From the NCBI GenBank assembly GCA_964414345.1, contig CAYPWF010000009.1, positions 1-64,000 of the forward strand: a stretch of DNA of 64,000 bases. Direction: 5' to 3'. Source of the stretch: Desulfocorpusculum sp964414345. Its GTDB lineage: Bacteria > Desulfobacterota > Desulfocorpusculales > Desulfocorpusculum. Position numbers and translations under genes: made by a program. Within the stretch, counting starts at the first letter, position 1, and the number at the start of each line of letters is the position of its first letter. Of this stretch, positions 1 through 8,115 are shown piece by piece. Under the pieces are notes generated by a model that searched no databases, had not been told where the DNA came from, and saw only the letters and a program-made list of their open reading frames with translations.

Positions 1-40
1 CCCCCAAAGTTACGGGCTTTGGAGAATAATCCGGGTTAGG
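1..40 (+). repeat. Family-1 dispersed repeat, copy 1 (right end only, cut by the window edge)
   Basis: This is the terminal 40 bp of the family-1 element. It carries the hairpin-proximal AAAGT-CA-GGCTTTGGAGAAT block and the ATCCGGGTTAG end seen again near 16.46 and 34.51 kb. It stops 18 bp past the stop codon of the minus-strand ACT gene. The rest of the copy lies outside the window. Confidence 0.75.
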
Positions 41-58
41 GAAGGTGATCCCTGTCCC

Positions 59-607
59 TCAGCCTTTTCTGGGCAGTTTGGTCAAGGATATCTCCACCTG
101 AAGCTCCTCGGCTAAGCTCTCCAAATCTTTGCGAAGGGCTTTTAGGTCCATCTCTTTGGGCACACTGACCTCCACCGCCATGGTAAAAACTGGACTTCCA
201 GTGGTAGGGGCCGGCTCCACGTGGGTATGTAGGTCTGTGATGTTGATACCCTTGGAGGCCAAGAGCTTGGAGGTTCGGTAAACAATCCCCGCTCGATCCA
301 GTCCCACCACTCGCACTTCGTAATCAGGCTCGGGGTGTAGCCCATGGCCCGGGATCTCTCCCTGGAGAGCCGAGAGAAAGACCGTCAAGCCCTTGTCCCA
401 CTCCAGGCGCTTGCATCCCCTCTGCAGCCTCTCCGAAAGCCCTTCTCCTTGGCCAGAGAGAAGTATGAGCAGGGCAAAGTGGTCACCCAAAAGGGTCATG
501 CTTGAGTCTTCGAGGTTGCAGCCGCACTCAAATATAAGCTCAGTCACATCGGCTACTATTCCAGGCCTATCCCTGCCGATGGCCGAGATCACAAAAAAAC
601 TCCTCAT
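59..607 (-). CDS. ACT-domain protein, GcvR-like (glycine cleavage regulator family)
   Basis: The 182-residue protein has two ACT domains, about residues 3-80 and 95-175, each opening with the family pattern (FVISAIGRDRPGIVADVT, then VRVVGLDRAGIVYRTSKLL). ACT pairs bind small ligands, usually amino acids; the GcvR group represses glycine-cleavage genes through GcvA in enterobacteria. No gcv gene or GcvA homologue is visible here, so the target is unknown. The ATG start is preceded on the minus strand by a GGGAGAGG ribosome site. The family assignment is firm; the regulatory role is inference. Confidence 0.8.
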   Translation of the reverse strand: MRSFFVISAIGRDRPGIVADVTELIFECGCNLEDSSMTLLGDHFALLILLSGQGEGLSERLQRGCKRLEWDKGLTVFLSALQGEIPGHGLHPEPDYEVRVVGLDRAGIVYRTSKLLASKGINITDLHTHVEPAPTTGSPVFTMAVEVSVPKEMDLKALRKDLESLAEELQVEISLTKLPRKG

Positions 608-747
608 GAACCTCTCCCGTGAGAATTCCCTGCATCCACCCTGTTCTTCCCAGCCTCAATCCCCTTGGAATCTAGGCACAATTAGGATTCAGATGAGACC
701 CAAGAAACAGCTAGTCTGGCCCCATCCCGCTTCCAGATTGTTCCCCC

Positions 748-1578
748 TCAACGCCTTATCCTTTGGTTCACACTGCCCTCCTCGTAGCCAGGGGGTTCCT
801 CCTGCCTGGGGGGCTTAGGAGGTTTGTGAAAGCGCTCAGGTTCCCTGTCTGGGAGAGGCAAGATAACCTCGATACCCTCTTGCTGGAGCTCCTTTTGGAT
901 CTCATCAGCGTAGCGCCTCTGTTCCTCTGGGGAGAGCCTGGAGAAGAACCCTAGAATCTCCTTCAGCTCCTCAGGACCGATGGTACCGCTGATCATGCGG
1001 CCGTCCGGGAAGATGATGGCCCACTGACCACTCTTGATCACCAGTTTCTCACCTGTCACTGAATTAGTGATCTCTAGATCCCCGAAGAGATGGTAGGCCT
1101 TTGTGGTGTCCCCCTCCAGTATGGCCACGCTGTCGCTTCCTCTGACTCCCAGAACCGCAGTGGGAGTTTGCACCCTGAAGTTGGAACTCTCTTTGGAAAG
1201 AAATTTGGTCACTATGAAACGCAGCTTCCCTTGTAAAAGCCCTATTACGGACTGCTTTCGCTTCTTGTCCTGGGTCAATTCGTACTGTCGGATTTCTATG
1301 GCCGAGTTCTCGGCCAAGATGGTCATGCTGTCGTCCTCATAGAGGATCTTTGCCCTTCCGTCCGGACCAGTGTGGATCTTATCTTTCTCGAATACCTCAT
1401 CGTATTGCTTGGCGGCTCTAAAGGAAACCTCACCCTCGTGGATCATCTCCACGGTTCCCCGTACCTCCGTGATAACCCCTACCTTTGGGGCTGAATTAGC
1501 CGGCAGAGCCCAAACCACCAGGGAAAGAAAACCACACAGAAAGGCCACCATCCCACAACTTTTTACCTTCGAACCCAT
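748..1578 (-). CDS. FecR-domain protein, exported
   Basis: About 276 residues. A signal peptide (GMVAFLCGFLSLVVWALPANSA) is followed by a FecR-type domain with the hallmark TPTAVLGVRGSD segment. The C-terminal 60 residues are charged and Pro-rich. In other bacteria this domain occurs in periplasmic sensors and in surface proteins paired with outer-membrane barrels. I place the start at the ATG at 1578 because it has an AGGAGG site about 7 bp upstream; longer frames would overlap the preceding gene. It lies 26 bp after the stop of the TPR/beta-barrel gene, so the two are almost certainly one transcription unit. Its ligand is unknown. Confidence 0.75.
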   Translation of the reverse strand: MGSKVKSCGMVAFLCGFLSLVVWALPANSAPKVGVITEVRGTVEMIHEGEVSFRAAKQYDEVFEKDKIHTGPDGRAKILYEDDSMTILAENSAIEIRQYELTQDKKRKQSVIGLLQGKLRFIVTKFLSKESSNFRVQTPTAVLGVRGSDSVAILEGDTTKAYHLFGDLEITNSVTGEKLVIKSGQWAIIFPDGRMISGTIGPEELKEILGFFSRLSPEEQRRYADEIQKELQQEGIEVILPLPDREPERFHKPPKPPRQEEPPGYEEGSVNQRIRR

Positions 1579-1604
1579 CTTAGACCTCCTGGGGCGTCCC
1601 CTCA

Positions 1605-3110
1605 TCAGTAGTTCCAAGAAAACAACAAGGAGTAAATCTGGCGGTCATAGTCAAAGGCTCCAATGCTGGAATCGTTCCTTATGTAAGCCACCCTACCCTT
1701 GACCTCGAAACCCTTCCCCAATGGCCTGGAGAGCTGCCAGGCCATGGAATACTGGCTGTCATCCCTGTCAACCCCGAAGAGGGTGTGGATCCTGTCATAA
1801 GAGCGCCTCTGGTACTCGAAATCGAAGTTAAACTGGAGCTCCCAAGGAAGCTGGTACTGGAGGCCCGCCAGCACGAGAAAAGAGCGATAATCCAGGTTGC
1901 TGCCATCGGCCTGGTTCCCCTCCAGGCCCAAGCCGGCCTTGAGATAACCCCTACCCTTCTGCAGCAAGTAATACTGGTTATATTCCGCTCTGAGGTTCCA
2001 GGAATCGGCATCGCTTCGATCTATTGTTGGGAAATGGTATTCTCGGCTCTGTCCACGCACGTAGAACTCCGGGGCCAAGTTATAAGGCCCATAGTACATG
2101 AGGCTTGCTCCCACCGAGTGGGTGTCTGAAAGCTGGTCACCTCCCAACAGGACCGACTGGTAATAGTAAAAAGGCCGCAGATACCAATCAGCCCTGCGCC
2201 ACACACCGTAGAGTTCCCCTGTATTGCTCAGCACGTTCATATTGCTGCTGTCATCGTGCAGGCTGGCATAGAAACCATATCGGCCGCCGAAGGACCACTC
2301 CCCCACCTCCAGGAACCTGTAATCCAGCAAGGCTGAGAAGGGGAAACGAACCTGGAACCTGTCTTCCGCCCTGAGGGGGACACCCAATGGAGTCGTGCGC
2401 CCCGCCAGAGTGACGTTGGTGTCATACTCCACCCCGGTTGTGAGCTTGGCGGCGAACCTGGGTCCTGTGCCCAGTCTGCTCTGTTCGGCGGCCTCCAGAG
2501 CATAGTCGCTTACGGGATTTGCCTCCAAGACCCTCTGGAACATGGACTGCGCGGCTTGGTGCTGACGCAGTTGTTTTAGGCCCAAACCTTCATAAAACAT
2601 GGAAGCCTGTCCTAGTTTAGGTTCCAAGGTCCTAGCCTTCTGGAAATCCTCTATGGCTTCTCCGGGCTGCCCCATCTTGAGCTTCGCAAGGCCCCGGAAG
2701 AAAAACACCTCTGCGCACTTGGGATCCAGCCTATAGGCCTCCTCGAGGTTCCCCAAAGCCTCTGCAAGGAATCCCTCCATGTAAAGAGCCGCAGCCAAAT
2801 CCAGCCTCAGGCGGGCGTCGCCCGGCTTTTCCTGGGCTTCCTCCCGAAGCAACTCCAAGGCCGAGGCCTTTCCAGAGGCCCTGGCCTTGGCCAAAAAAAG
2901 ATACCTGCGAATCTCCAACTGGCCCGGATCCTCTTTGAGGGCTTCTCCCAGGATCTTAAAAGCTTCCCGGTACTGCCCCTTGTCAAAATACATTATTCCT
3001 TTGCTCATCAGCACCTCGGAAAGATCCGAGGCTACGGATGCCATTGGCAATCCCACACATATTGCCAATGCCAAAGCCACCGGCCACCCCACCCTGCATC
3101 TGCCCAGCAT
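1605..3110 (-). CDS. TPR protein with C-terminal outer-membrane beta-barrel
   Basis: About 501 residues. A signal peptide (VALALAICVGLPMASVAS) is followed by TPR repeats over roughly residues 30-220 (for example GIMYFDKGQYREAFKILGEA). The last 270 residues have alternating aromatic/polar beta-strand character and end in an aromatic residue after LLFSWNY, as outer-membrane barrels do. The architecture resembles Slam-like or TPR-porin proteins, but I cannot name the family with certainty. The ATG at 3110 is preferred because it starts exactly at the signal peptide and has a purine-rich site upstream. It is co-transcribed with the FecR-domain gene, which suggests the two act together at the envelope. 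Confidence 0.7.
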   Translation of the reverse strand: MLGRCRVGWPVALALAICVGLPMASVASDLSEVLMSKGIMYFDKGQYREAFKILGEALKEDPGQLEIRRYLFLAKARASGKASALELLREEAQEKPGDARLRLDLAAALYMEGFLAEALGNLEEAYRLDPKCAEVFFFRGLAKLKMGQPGEAIEDFQKARTLEPKLGQASMFYEGLGLKQLRQHQAAQSMFQRVLEANPVSDYALEAAEQSRLGTGPRFAAKLTTGVEYDTNVTLAGRTTPLGVPLRAEDRFQVRFPFSALLDYRFLEVGEWSFGGRYGFYASLHDDSSNMNVLSNTGELYGVWRRADWYLRPFYYYQSVLLGGDQLSDTHSVGASLMYYGPYNLAPEFYVRGQSREYHFPTIDRSDADSWNLRAEYNQYYLLQKGRGYLKAGLGLEGNQADGSNLDYRSFLVLAGLQYQLPWELQFNFDFEYQRRSYDRIHTLFGVDRDDSQYSMAWQLSRPLGKGFEVKGRVAYIRNDSSIGAFDYDRQIYSLLFSWNY

Positions 3111-3358
3111 GGCTGCCCCCTTTTGCCCGGGAACTCCCGGGGAAAAAACTCCAAATAAGCCGGATTCGCTCTTGCAGTTTTTAGTTGAAAAGCCTCCAAT
3201 AGTCAACAGCAATCTTGCTCACCCATTATCAGGAGGTGGTTACTGCTCGTATGAGCCCGGGGTCCTCCGGTGGCGAGACCTGAACTTCTCAATGGAAATT
3301 ACAAAGGGATCATAACGATTTCCAATGGAATGACGGCCCCCTCGAAAAGCAGTGCACG

Positions 3359-3387
3359 TTGACACTACCTTCTGGTTCTGACAGAAT
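3359..3387 (+). promoter_or_regulatory. Candidate sigma-70 promoter of selC
   Basis: A perfect -35 box TTGACA (3359-3364) is followed after 17 bp by CAGAAT (3382-3387), a 4-of-6 match to the -10 consensus. The tRNA 5' end lies 9 bp downstream of the -10, which is the right distance for a very short leader. Confidence 0.6.
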
Positions 3388-3396
3388 GAGCTGGGT

Positions 3397-3493
3397 GGAA
3401 GTGGAGAGGTTCTGGTGGGCCTCCTGGACTTCAAATCCAGTGTACCGGCCTAACAAGTCGGTAGGTGGGTTCGATTCCCACGCACTTCCGCCA
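3397..3493 (+). tRNA. selC: tRNA-Sec (anticodon TCA)
   Basis: The gene is 97 nt including an encoded CCA. The anticodon arm is CTGGA-CTTCAAA-TCCAG with TCA at 3431-3433. The variable arm is long, with a 7-bp stem TACCGGC/GTCGGTA. The T arm is GTGGG-TTCGATT-CCCAC, and the acceptor GGAAGTG pairs with CACTTCC. The expected eighth acceptor pair would be G opposite G. The long variable arm, UCA anticodon and G73 identify it as selenocysteine tRNA, so the organism should make selenoproteins. No in-frame-TGA selenoprotein gene was recognised in the window. Confidence 0.95.
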
Positions 3494-3540
3494 CTTAAAC
3501 AGGAGAGGAAAGGGCTTCAGTAAGGCTCGGGGAGGGCAAT

Positions 3541-3744
3541 ATGTTCACACCAGGTCCATGGGAACTCATAATCATCTTGCTGATTGTTCTCATAATATTC
3601 GGGGCAGGCAAGCTCCCCGAGATCGGAAGCGGTCTCGGGAAGGGAATCCGCAATTTCAAGAAAGCCACCTCTGGGAAAGAGGAGATAGAAGCTTCAACCT
3701 CCTCGGGGAATGAGAACCAACCGCCCAAGAAAGAAGGCCAATAG
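3541..3744 (+). CDS. tatA: Sec-independent translocase subunit TatA/TatE
   Basis: The 67-residue protein has an N-terminal membrane helix (about residues 4-22, PGPWELIIILLIVLIIFGAG), the KLPEIGSGLGKGIRNFKKA amphipathic helix, and a short acidic tail ending GNENQPPKKEGQ. This is the TatA layout: a pore-forming subunit for folded, twin-arginine-signal proteins in the inner membrane. A GGGAGGG-type ribosome site precedes the ATG. It stands alone 47 bp after selC; tatB and tatC are not in the window. A possible Tat substrate is the radical SAM protein at 16.5-17.6 kb. Confidence 0.92.
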   Translation: MFTPGPWELIIILLIVLIIFGAGKLPEIGSGLGKGIRNFKKATSGKEEIEASTSSGNENQPPKKEGQ

Positions 3745-3980
3745 GCGGGGAGGCATCCAAAAAGAGGTAGGCTTATAGGCCGGAGCTAGGCTGCAAGAGT
3801 GGATGGGATTGGAGAGCAAGTGATTGACCGCAGCTACAGGGGGTTGGAGATCTGGAGTCCTGGGAGCATATCTACCTGAAGCAGAAATTCCGGCTTGCCT
3901 TTAAGGCAGGTGGGTAGAACAGGTTTATCGTGTATTGGGAAAACTTTGGCTGGGTATTGACCGGCCGGCGAGGGACTTAA

Positions 3981-4175
3981 ATGTCGAGGCTATTGAGCGA
4001 ACAGGATCTGGAAGGTCGGATGGATTGTTTCGGAGAGTTTGAGTGCACGGATGAGATTTGTCTTTCTTACTGCGGGGTGAACATAGCTTGCGCCGCCTCA
4101 AGTCGTCAGGAACAGGAGGAGGACTGGGCGGAGGACGAAGGGATGGCGGGCCTGCCCAGCATGGGCTTGGATTGA
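3981..4175 (+). CDS. Small Cys-rich protein, unknown function
   Basis: The 64-residue frame has five cysteines clustered at residues 16, 22, 27, 31 and 37 (pattern CFGEF-x-CTDEIC-LSYC-GVNIAC), followed by an acidic tail. I recall similar CFGEF/CFGxFDPEDxxC cassettes in small or modular desulfobacterial proteins, and the spacing suggests a metal or disulfide knot. A GAGGGA site lies about 8 bp before the ATG. It sits alone between tatA and dtd, with about 235 bp of featureless sequence before it. Coding status is likely but not certain; I assign no function. Confidence 0.5.
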   Translation: MSRLLSEQDLEGRMDCFGEFECTDEICLSYCGVNIACAASSRQEQEEDWAEDEGMAGLPSMGLD

Positions 4176-4285
4176 GGAAAAACCTAGACCGTCAACTCTG
4201 AATCCTGAAAGCTTGACTTGGATCTTTCGTAACTAGCGGGGATCCTGTGTCGCCTGCCCCGATTCAGTAATTTTTCCAAGGCATC

Positions 4286-4735
4286 ATGAAAGTTCTTTTG
4301 CAAAGGGTGAGTTATGCCCAAGTCACCTCCGGGCAACGCCTCTTGGGCCGCATAGGCAGGGGGCTTTTGGTCTTTCTGGGGGTCGGGAAAGGTGATTCAG
4401 GAGGCCAAGTCAAGGAACTAATTGATAAAATACTGAACCTTAGGATTTTCGAAAATGAGCAAGGACGGTTTGATAGCTCCTTGCTGGATGTGGGGGGAGA
4501 GATCCTTGTGGTTTCACAGTTTACACTGTATGCGGACTGCAAGAAAGGCCGAAGGCCCTCCTTCACTGAGGCAGCCCCTCCCCATGAAGCATTGCCTTTG
4601 TATGAAAAATTTATAGAGGAAATCAAGCTAAGAGGTGTGCGCGTGGAGTCAGGCGGCTTCGGGGAGCGCATGGAAGTAAAGCTGGTCAATGAGGGGCCTG
4701 TGACCATTTTCCTGGAAACACCCCCCATTCTCTGA
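4286..4735 (+). CDS. dtd: D-aminoacyl-tRNA deacylase
   Basis: The 149 residues match the full family length. Both active-site motifs are present: SQFTLYAD near residue 78 and NEGPVTIFLET near the C terminus. The enzyme hydrolyses D-aminoacyl-tRNAs (and glycyl-tRNA-Ala) in the cytoplasm, preventing misincorporation. It begins at ATG 4286 with the characteristic MKVLLQRVSYAQV. The next gene follows after 45 bp and is probably co-transcribed. Confidence 0.95.
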   Translation: MKVLLQRVSYAQVTSGQRLLGRIGRGLLVFLGVGKGDSGGQVKELIDKILNLRIFENEQGRFDSSLLDVGGEILVVSQFTLYADCKKGRRPSFTEAAPPHEALPLYEKFIEEIKLRGVRVESGGFGERMEVKLVNEGPVTIFLETPPIL

Positions 4736-4780
4736 GGGACTTTTAGTTTTCTCTTTGGAGATGGTAAGAGTGACGCAGTG

Positions 4781-5278
4781 ATGAAGTGGATTCCAGGTGA
4801 GATTGCAGAAGAAGGCAATCAAGAAACAGTTGATGAGATTCGCATTGACAAAGAAGGGCAATGGTTCTTCAAAGGGGCACCCATTATCAGACAGGATGTA
4901 GTCAGTTTCCTCAGCCAACATTTGGTGGGGCTGGAAGACGGCTCTTATGAGATACACTGGAAGGGTCAGGTTTGCAGGGTCTCGGTGGAGGATACCCCTT
5001 TTGTGGTTTGGGGGGTGACTCCTGTAAAATGCGATGGCAGACTCTCGGGGGTTCTGCTGGAACTCAATGACGGCACCACCGAGATGCTGGAGCCCGACAG
5101 CTTATCCATAGGATTTCAAAATGTTCCCTATTGCAAGGTAAGAAATGGCAGATTTCGGGCAAGGTTTTCTCGCAAGGCCTATTATCAGTTGGCCCGCATG
5201 ATAGAGGAAATGCCGGGTGCGGAAGAAGGCTTCTGCCTCCGTCTAGGGGATAAGACATACCCGATCCATCAGGCCTGA
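4781..5278 (+). CDS. DUF1285-like conserved protein
   Basis: About 165 residues, soluble, with no signal peptide. The opening EIRIDKEGQWFFKGAPIIRQDVVSFLSQHL and the later VEDTPFVV resemble DUF1285 proteins, a conserved family of unknown biochemical role. The C-terminal part (RKAYYQLARMI, FCLRLGDKTYPI) also fits. GTG 4778 and ATG 4781 are adjacent possible starts; I chose ATG. It lies between dtd and queA on the same strand. No function is assigned. Confidence 0.65.
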   Translation: MKWIPGEIAEEGNQETVDEIRIDKEGQWFFKGAPIIRQDVVSFLSQHLVGLEDGSYEIHWKGQVCRVSVEDTPFVVWGVTPVKCDGRLSGVLLELNDGTTEMLEPDSLSIGFQNVPYCKVRNGRFRARFSRKAYYQLARMIEEMPGAEEGFCLRLGDKTYPIHQA

Positions 5279-5382
5279 TTTTTTCGCAGGAGATCTTTTT
5301 TTCGGATTCTTGCCCTGTGCCAAGGCCAATCGGAGGATTGACACAGAAAGGGGAATCTGGATAATTGCAGCAATTGTCGGCC

Positions 5383-6450
5383 ATGAAACTAGAAGAATTG
5401 GATTATCATTTACCCGGGAATTTGATTGCCCAGTTCCCCTCCAGACGAAGGGACGAGTCCAGGCTGCTGGTGCTCAAAAAAGAAAGCGGGGAGACTTGGC
5501 ACGGTCGTTTCAGGGATCTAGTAGGATGGTTGAATGGTGACGATCTCCTGGTGGTCAACGATACAAAGGTTTTCCGGGCCAGGCTGTGGGGGCAGAAGCA
5601 CACTGGGGGAAAGGTTGAGGTCCTGCTTTGCGAGCCTCTTTCCGAAAGAGGGGAGCCTTTACCTCCCATCCTTGAAGCAGGGGCTTTCAAGAGCCTGACT
5701 TGGAAATGCCTGGTGAGGTCCTCGGGACGGATCTTGGAGGGGACTCAGCTCAGCTTCGGTTCCAAAGCCAGAGGTACACTATATCGCGGGGCCGACTCTT
5801 GGATCATTGAGTTTACAGGGGTGGGGGACCTGCTTTTTTTTCTTAGGAGGCACGGTCAAGTGCCTCTTCCCCCCTATGTGGCCCGTCGGCCTGACCGCAG
5901 GGACCAAAGCAGATATCAGACCGTGTTTGCAAAGAGGGAAGGTTCTGTGGCAGCCCCTACAGCAGGCCTTCATTTCAACAAAGCCGTGCTTCAAAAGCTT
6001 AAGCAGTTGGGTGTTGGATGGGCCAACATAACACTTCAGGTGGGGATGGGCACCTTTTTGCCTGTTCGCACCGTAACCTTGGAGGAGCACCGGATGCACC
6101 CGGAGTATGTGGAGGTGAACGGTGCTTGCTGTGAAGCTTGGGTTAGGACTCGGCAACAGGGAGGTCGTGTAATAGCAGTAGGAACTACGGTGGTGAGAGC
6201 TTTGGAGTCAGCTGTTGGGCAAAATGGCTTTTTGGCTCCTTACAAAGGCTTTACAAATCTTTTTGTAAAGCCGGGGTATTGCTTTAAGGCCGTGGATGCT
6301 CTCCTGACCAACTTCCACCTCCCTAGAACTAGTCTGCTTGCCTTGGTCATGGCTTTTGCCGGCAGGGATAAGGTAATAAAAGCCTATGGGGAAGCAATAG
6401 GCATGGGCTACAGGTTCTATAGTTACGGGGATGCAATGTTCATTTCCTGA
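5383..6450 (+). CDS. queA: S-adenosylmethionine:tRNA ribosyltransferase-isomerase (queuosine)
   Basis: About 355 residues, the usual QueA length. It transfers and isomerises the ribosyl group of SAM onto preQ1 in tRNA to form epoxyqueuosine. Family blocks are clear: LPGNLIAQFP at the N terminus, VVNDTKVFRARLWG, TAGLHFN, EEHRMHPEYVEV and TNFHLPRTSLLALV. The ATG at 5383 aligns with the family N terminus (MKLEELDYHLP). A TTG at 5365 lies in the same frame behind a better AGGGG site and could be used instead, adding six residues. It is followed after 8 bp by tgt, the other queuosine enzyme. Confidence 0.96.
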   Translation: MKLEELDYHLPGNLIAQFPSRRRDESRLLVLKKESGETWHGRFRDLVGWLNGDDLLVVNDTKVFRARLWGQKHTGGKVEVLLCEPLSERGEPLPPILEAGAFKSLTWKCLVRSSGRILEGTQLSFGSKARGTLYRGADSWIIEFTGVGDLLFFLRRHGQVPLPPYVARRPDRRDQSRYQTVFAKREGSVAAPTAGLHFNKAVLQKLKQLGVGWANITLQVGMGTFLPVRTVTLEEHRMHPEYVEVNGACCEAWVRTRQQGGRVIAVGTTVVRALESAVGQNGFLAPYKGFTNLFVKPGYCFKAVDALLTNFHLPRTSLLALVMAFAGRDKVIKAYGEAIGMGYRFYSYGDAMFIS

Positions 6451-6458
6451 GCAGAAGA

Positions 6459-7664
6459 ATGATGGGAGAATTTTCGGGCAACCACTCAAGTCGGATTCAT
6501 TTTGGAGAGCAAGGATTCCAGGTTCTTGCAGAAGATCTTGGGGGTTGCGGACGTGTGGGTGTATTGCGCACTCCTCACGGAGCCTTTACCACTCCGGCCT
6601 TTATTCCGGTGGGCACCCAAGCCACTGTAAAGGGCATGAGCCCTGAGGAACTGAGAGGTCTGGGGATCCAGATAATCCTTTGTAATGCTTATCACCTCCA
6701 CCTGCGGCCAGGAGAAAAGCTCATAAAGGAACTGGGCGGGCTTCACCGCTTCATGAATTGGCCCGGGCCCATACTAACCGACAGCGGTGGTTACCAAGTT
6801 TTCAGCCTGGCCCCTTTGAGGAGGATCACGGATGAAGGTGTCTTCTTTAGATCTCACCTGGATGGGACCCCTCTTTTCCTGGGACCAGAGGATGCTGTGC
6901 GCATCCAAATCGACCTCGGAGTGGACTTGGCCATGTGCCTTGATGAGTGTATCCCCCACAATGCTTCACGTGAGTATGCGGAAGAGTCCACCAATAGGAC
7001 TCTGAGGTGGGCCTTGCGCTGCAAGAATTCCATGGGGGAGAATTCAGGGGGCATGAGTCTTTTTGGAATCGTACAGGGGGGTCTTTTCCCAGAGTTAAGG
7101 CGCCGCAGCGCCCAAGAGTTGGTCCAGATAGGTTTCCAGGGCTATGCCATAGGTGGATTGAGCGTGGGGGAGTCCCCTGCCCAGAGGGTGGAGATGGTCC
7201 AGATGGCCTTGGAGAATTTACCGGAGAATGCCCCCAGATACTTGATGGGAGTCGGCTCCCCTGAAGATCTGGTCAAGTTTGTCTCCATGGGAGTGGACAT
7301 GTTTGATTGTGTTCTGCCAACCCGCTGCGCACGAAACGGTCTTCTGTTCACGAGAAAGGGGAAACTGGACATAAGACATGCTCAGAATGCCCGTTCAGAG
7401 CTTCCATTAGAAGAATCCTGCGGATGTTACACTTGCACCCATTATTCAAGGGCCTATCTACGTCACCTTTATATGTCCAGGGAAATACTGGCGGCAAGGT
7501 TGAACACACTGCACAATCTTTTTTATTATGCACAGCTCATGAAGGAGTTGCAAAGGGCCATTAGTCAAGGACGGCTGGTTGAGTATCAGCGTGATTTCTT
7601 CAGGGAACGCACTTCTGAAGACATAGGTCACAGCGATGTGAAAGGAAAGGAGGCAGTGGATTGA
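6459..7664 (+). CDS. tgt: tRNA-guanine transglycosylase (queuine/preQ1)
   Basis: 401 residues, slightly longer than typical because of about 20 extra N-terminal residues. It exchanges G34 of GUN-anticodon tRNAs for preQ1. Visible motifs: FIPVGTQATVKGMSPEEL, LTDSGGYQVFSL (Asp general base), GIVQGGLFPELRRRSAQ, YAIGGLSVGE, DCVLPTRCARNG with the catalytic Asp, and the zinc site CGCYTC with a downstream His (LNTLHNLFYY). It is placed between queA and yajC; its stop overlaps the yajC start, so queA to secF is one operon. Confidence 0.97.
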   Translation: MMGEFSGNHSSRIHFGEQGFQVLAEDLGGCGRVGVLRTPHGAFTTPAFIPVGTQATVKGMSPEELRGLGIQIILCNAYHLHLRPGEKLIKELGGLHRFMNWPGPILTDSGGYQVFSLAPLRRITDEGVFFRSHLDGTPLFLGPEDAVRIQIDLGVDLAMCLDECIPHNASREYAEESTNRTLRWALRCKNSMGENSGGMSLFGIVQGGLFPELRRRSAQELVQIGFQGYAIGGLSVGESPAQRVEMVQMALENLPENAPRYLMGVGSPEDLVKFVSMGVDMFDCVLPTRCARNGLLFTRKGKLDIRHAQNARSELPLEESCGCYTCTHYSRAYLRHLYMSREILAARLNTLHNLFYYAQLMKELQRAISQGRLVEYQRDFFRERTSEDIGHSDVKGKEAVD

Positions 7665-8050
7665 TAGAAATCGCTTATGCAATGGGGCCGGGTGGTGCTC
7701 AGGGCGGGGGTCAAGCCTCCCCATGGGGGACCTTTATCATGTTGGGGGCGATCTTTGCTATTTTCTATTTTCTGATGATACGTCCCCAGCAAAAAAGGCA
7801 GAAACAACACCGGGAGATGCTGGCCAACCTCAAGAAAGGCGACACCGTGATAACAGGAGGCGGGCTCATAGGCAAGGTCACGGCAATAACCGACAGTGTA
7901 CTTACTTTGGAAGTGGCCGATAGGGTGAGGGTAAAAGTATTGCGTTCCTCAGTCTCCAACGTTTCTTCTCAGCCTCTTCTCGGCGAAACAGCCAACCGAA
8001 AAACAGATAAGAAGAAGGGCAAAGAGGAAGATGGGGAGAATCCGGAGTGA
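7661..8050 (+). CDS. yajC: Preprotein translocase accessory subunit YajC
   Basis: About 129 residues. One membrane helix (TFIMLGAIFAIFYFLMI) is followed by the family signature RPQQKRQKQHREML and a GDTVITGGGLIGKV segment. It belongs to the SecDF-YajC holotranslocon in the inner membrane. The start is decided by the ribosome site: AAGGAGG at 7647-7653 sits about 7 bp before TTG 7661, and the TTGA overlaps the tgt stop, indicating translational coupling. The internal ATG at 7682 has no ribosome site. secD follows after about 65 bp. Confidence 0.92.
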   Translation: MIEIAYAMGPGGAQGGGQASPWGTFIMLGAIFAIFYFLMIRPQQKRQKQHREMLANLKKGDTVITGGGLIGKVTAITDSVLTLEVADRVRVKVLRSSVSNVSSQPLLGETANRKTDKKKGKEEDGENPE

Positions 8051-8115
8051 GAGGTCTGGATCCTCTGTTGGTGCTGTGCGGACCTGTCTGGGAACTGTGA
8101 AGGAGCGCAAGAGTG

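Noticed and set aside
3397..4285. An integrated mobile element at selC
   Set aside because: No integrase, no repeated tRNA 3' end and no base-composition shift was seen downstream; housekeeping genes resume at dtd.
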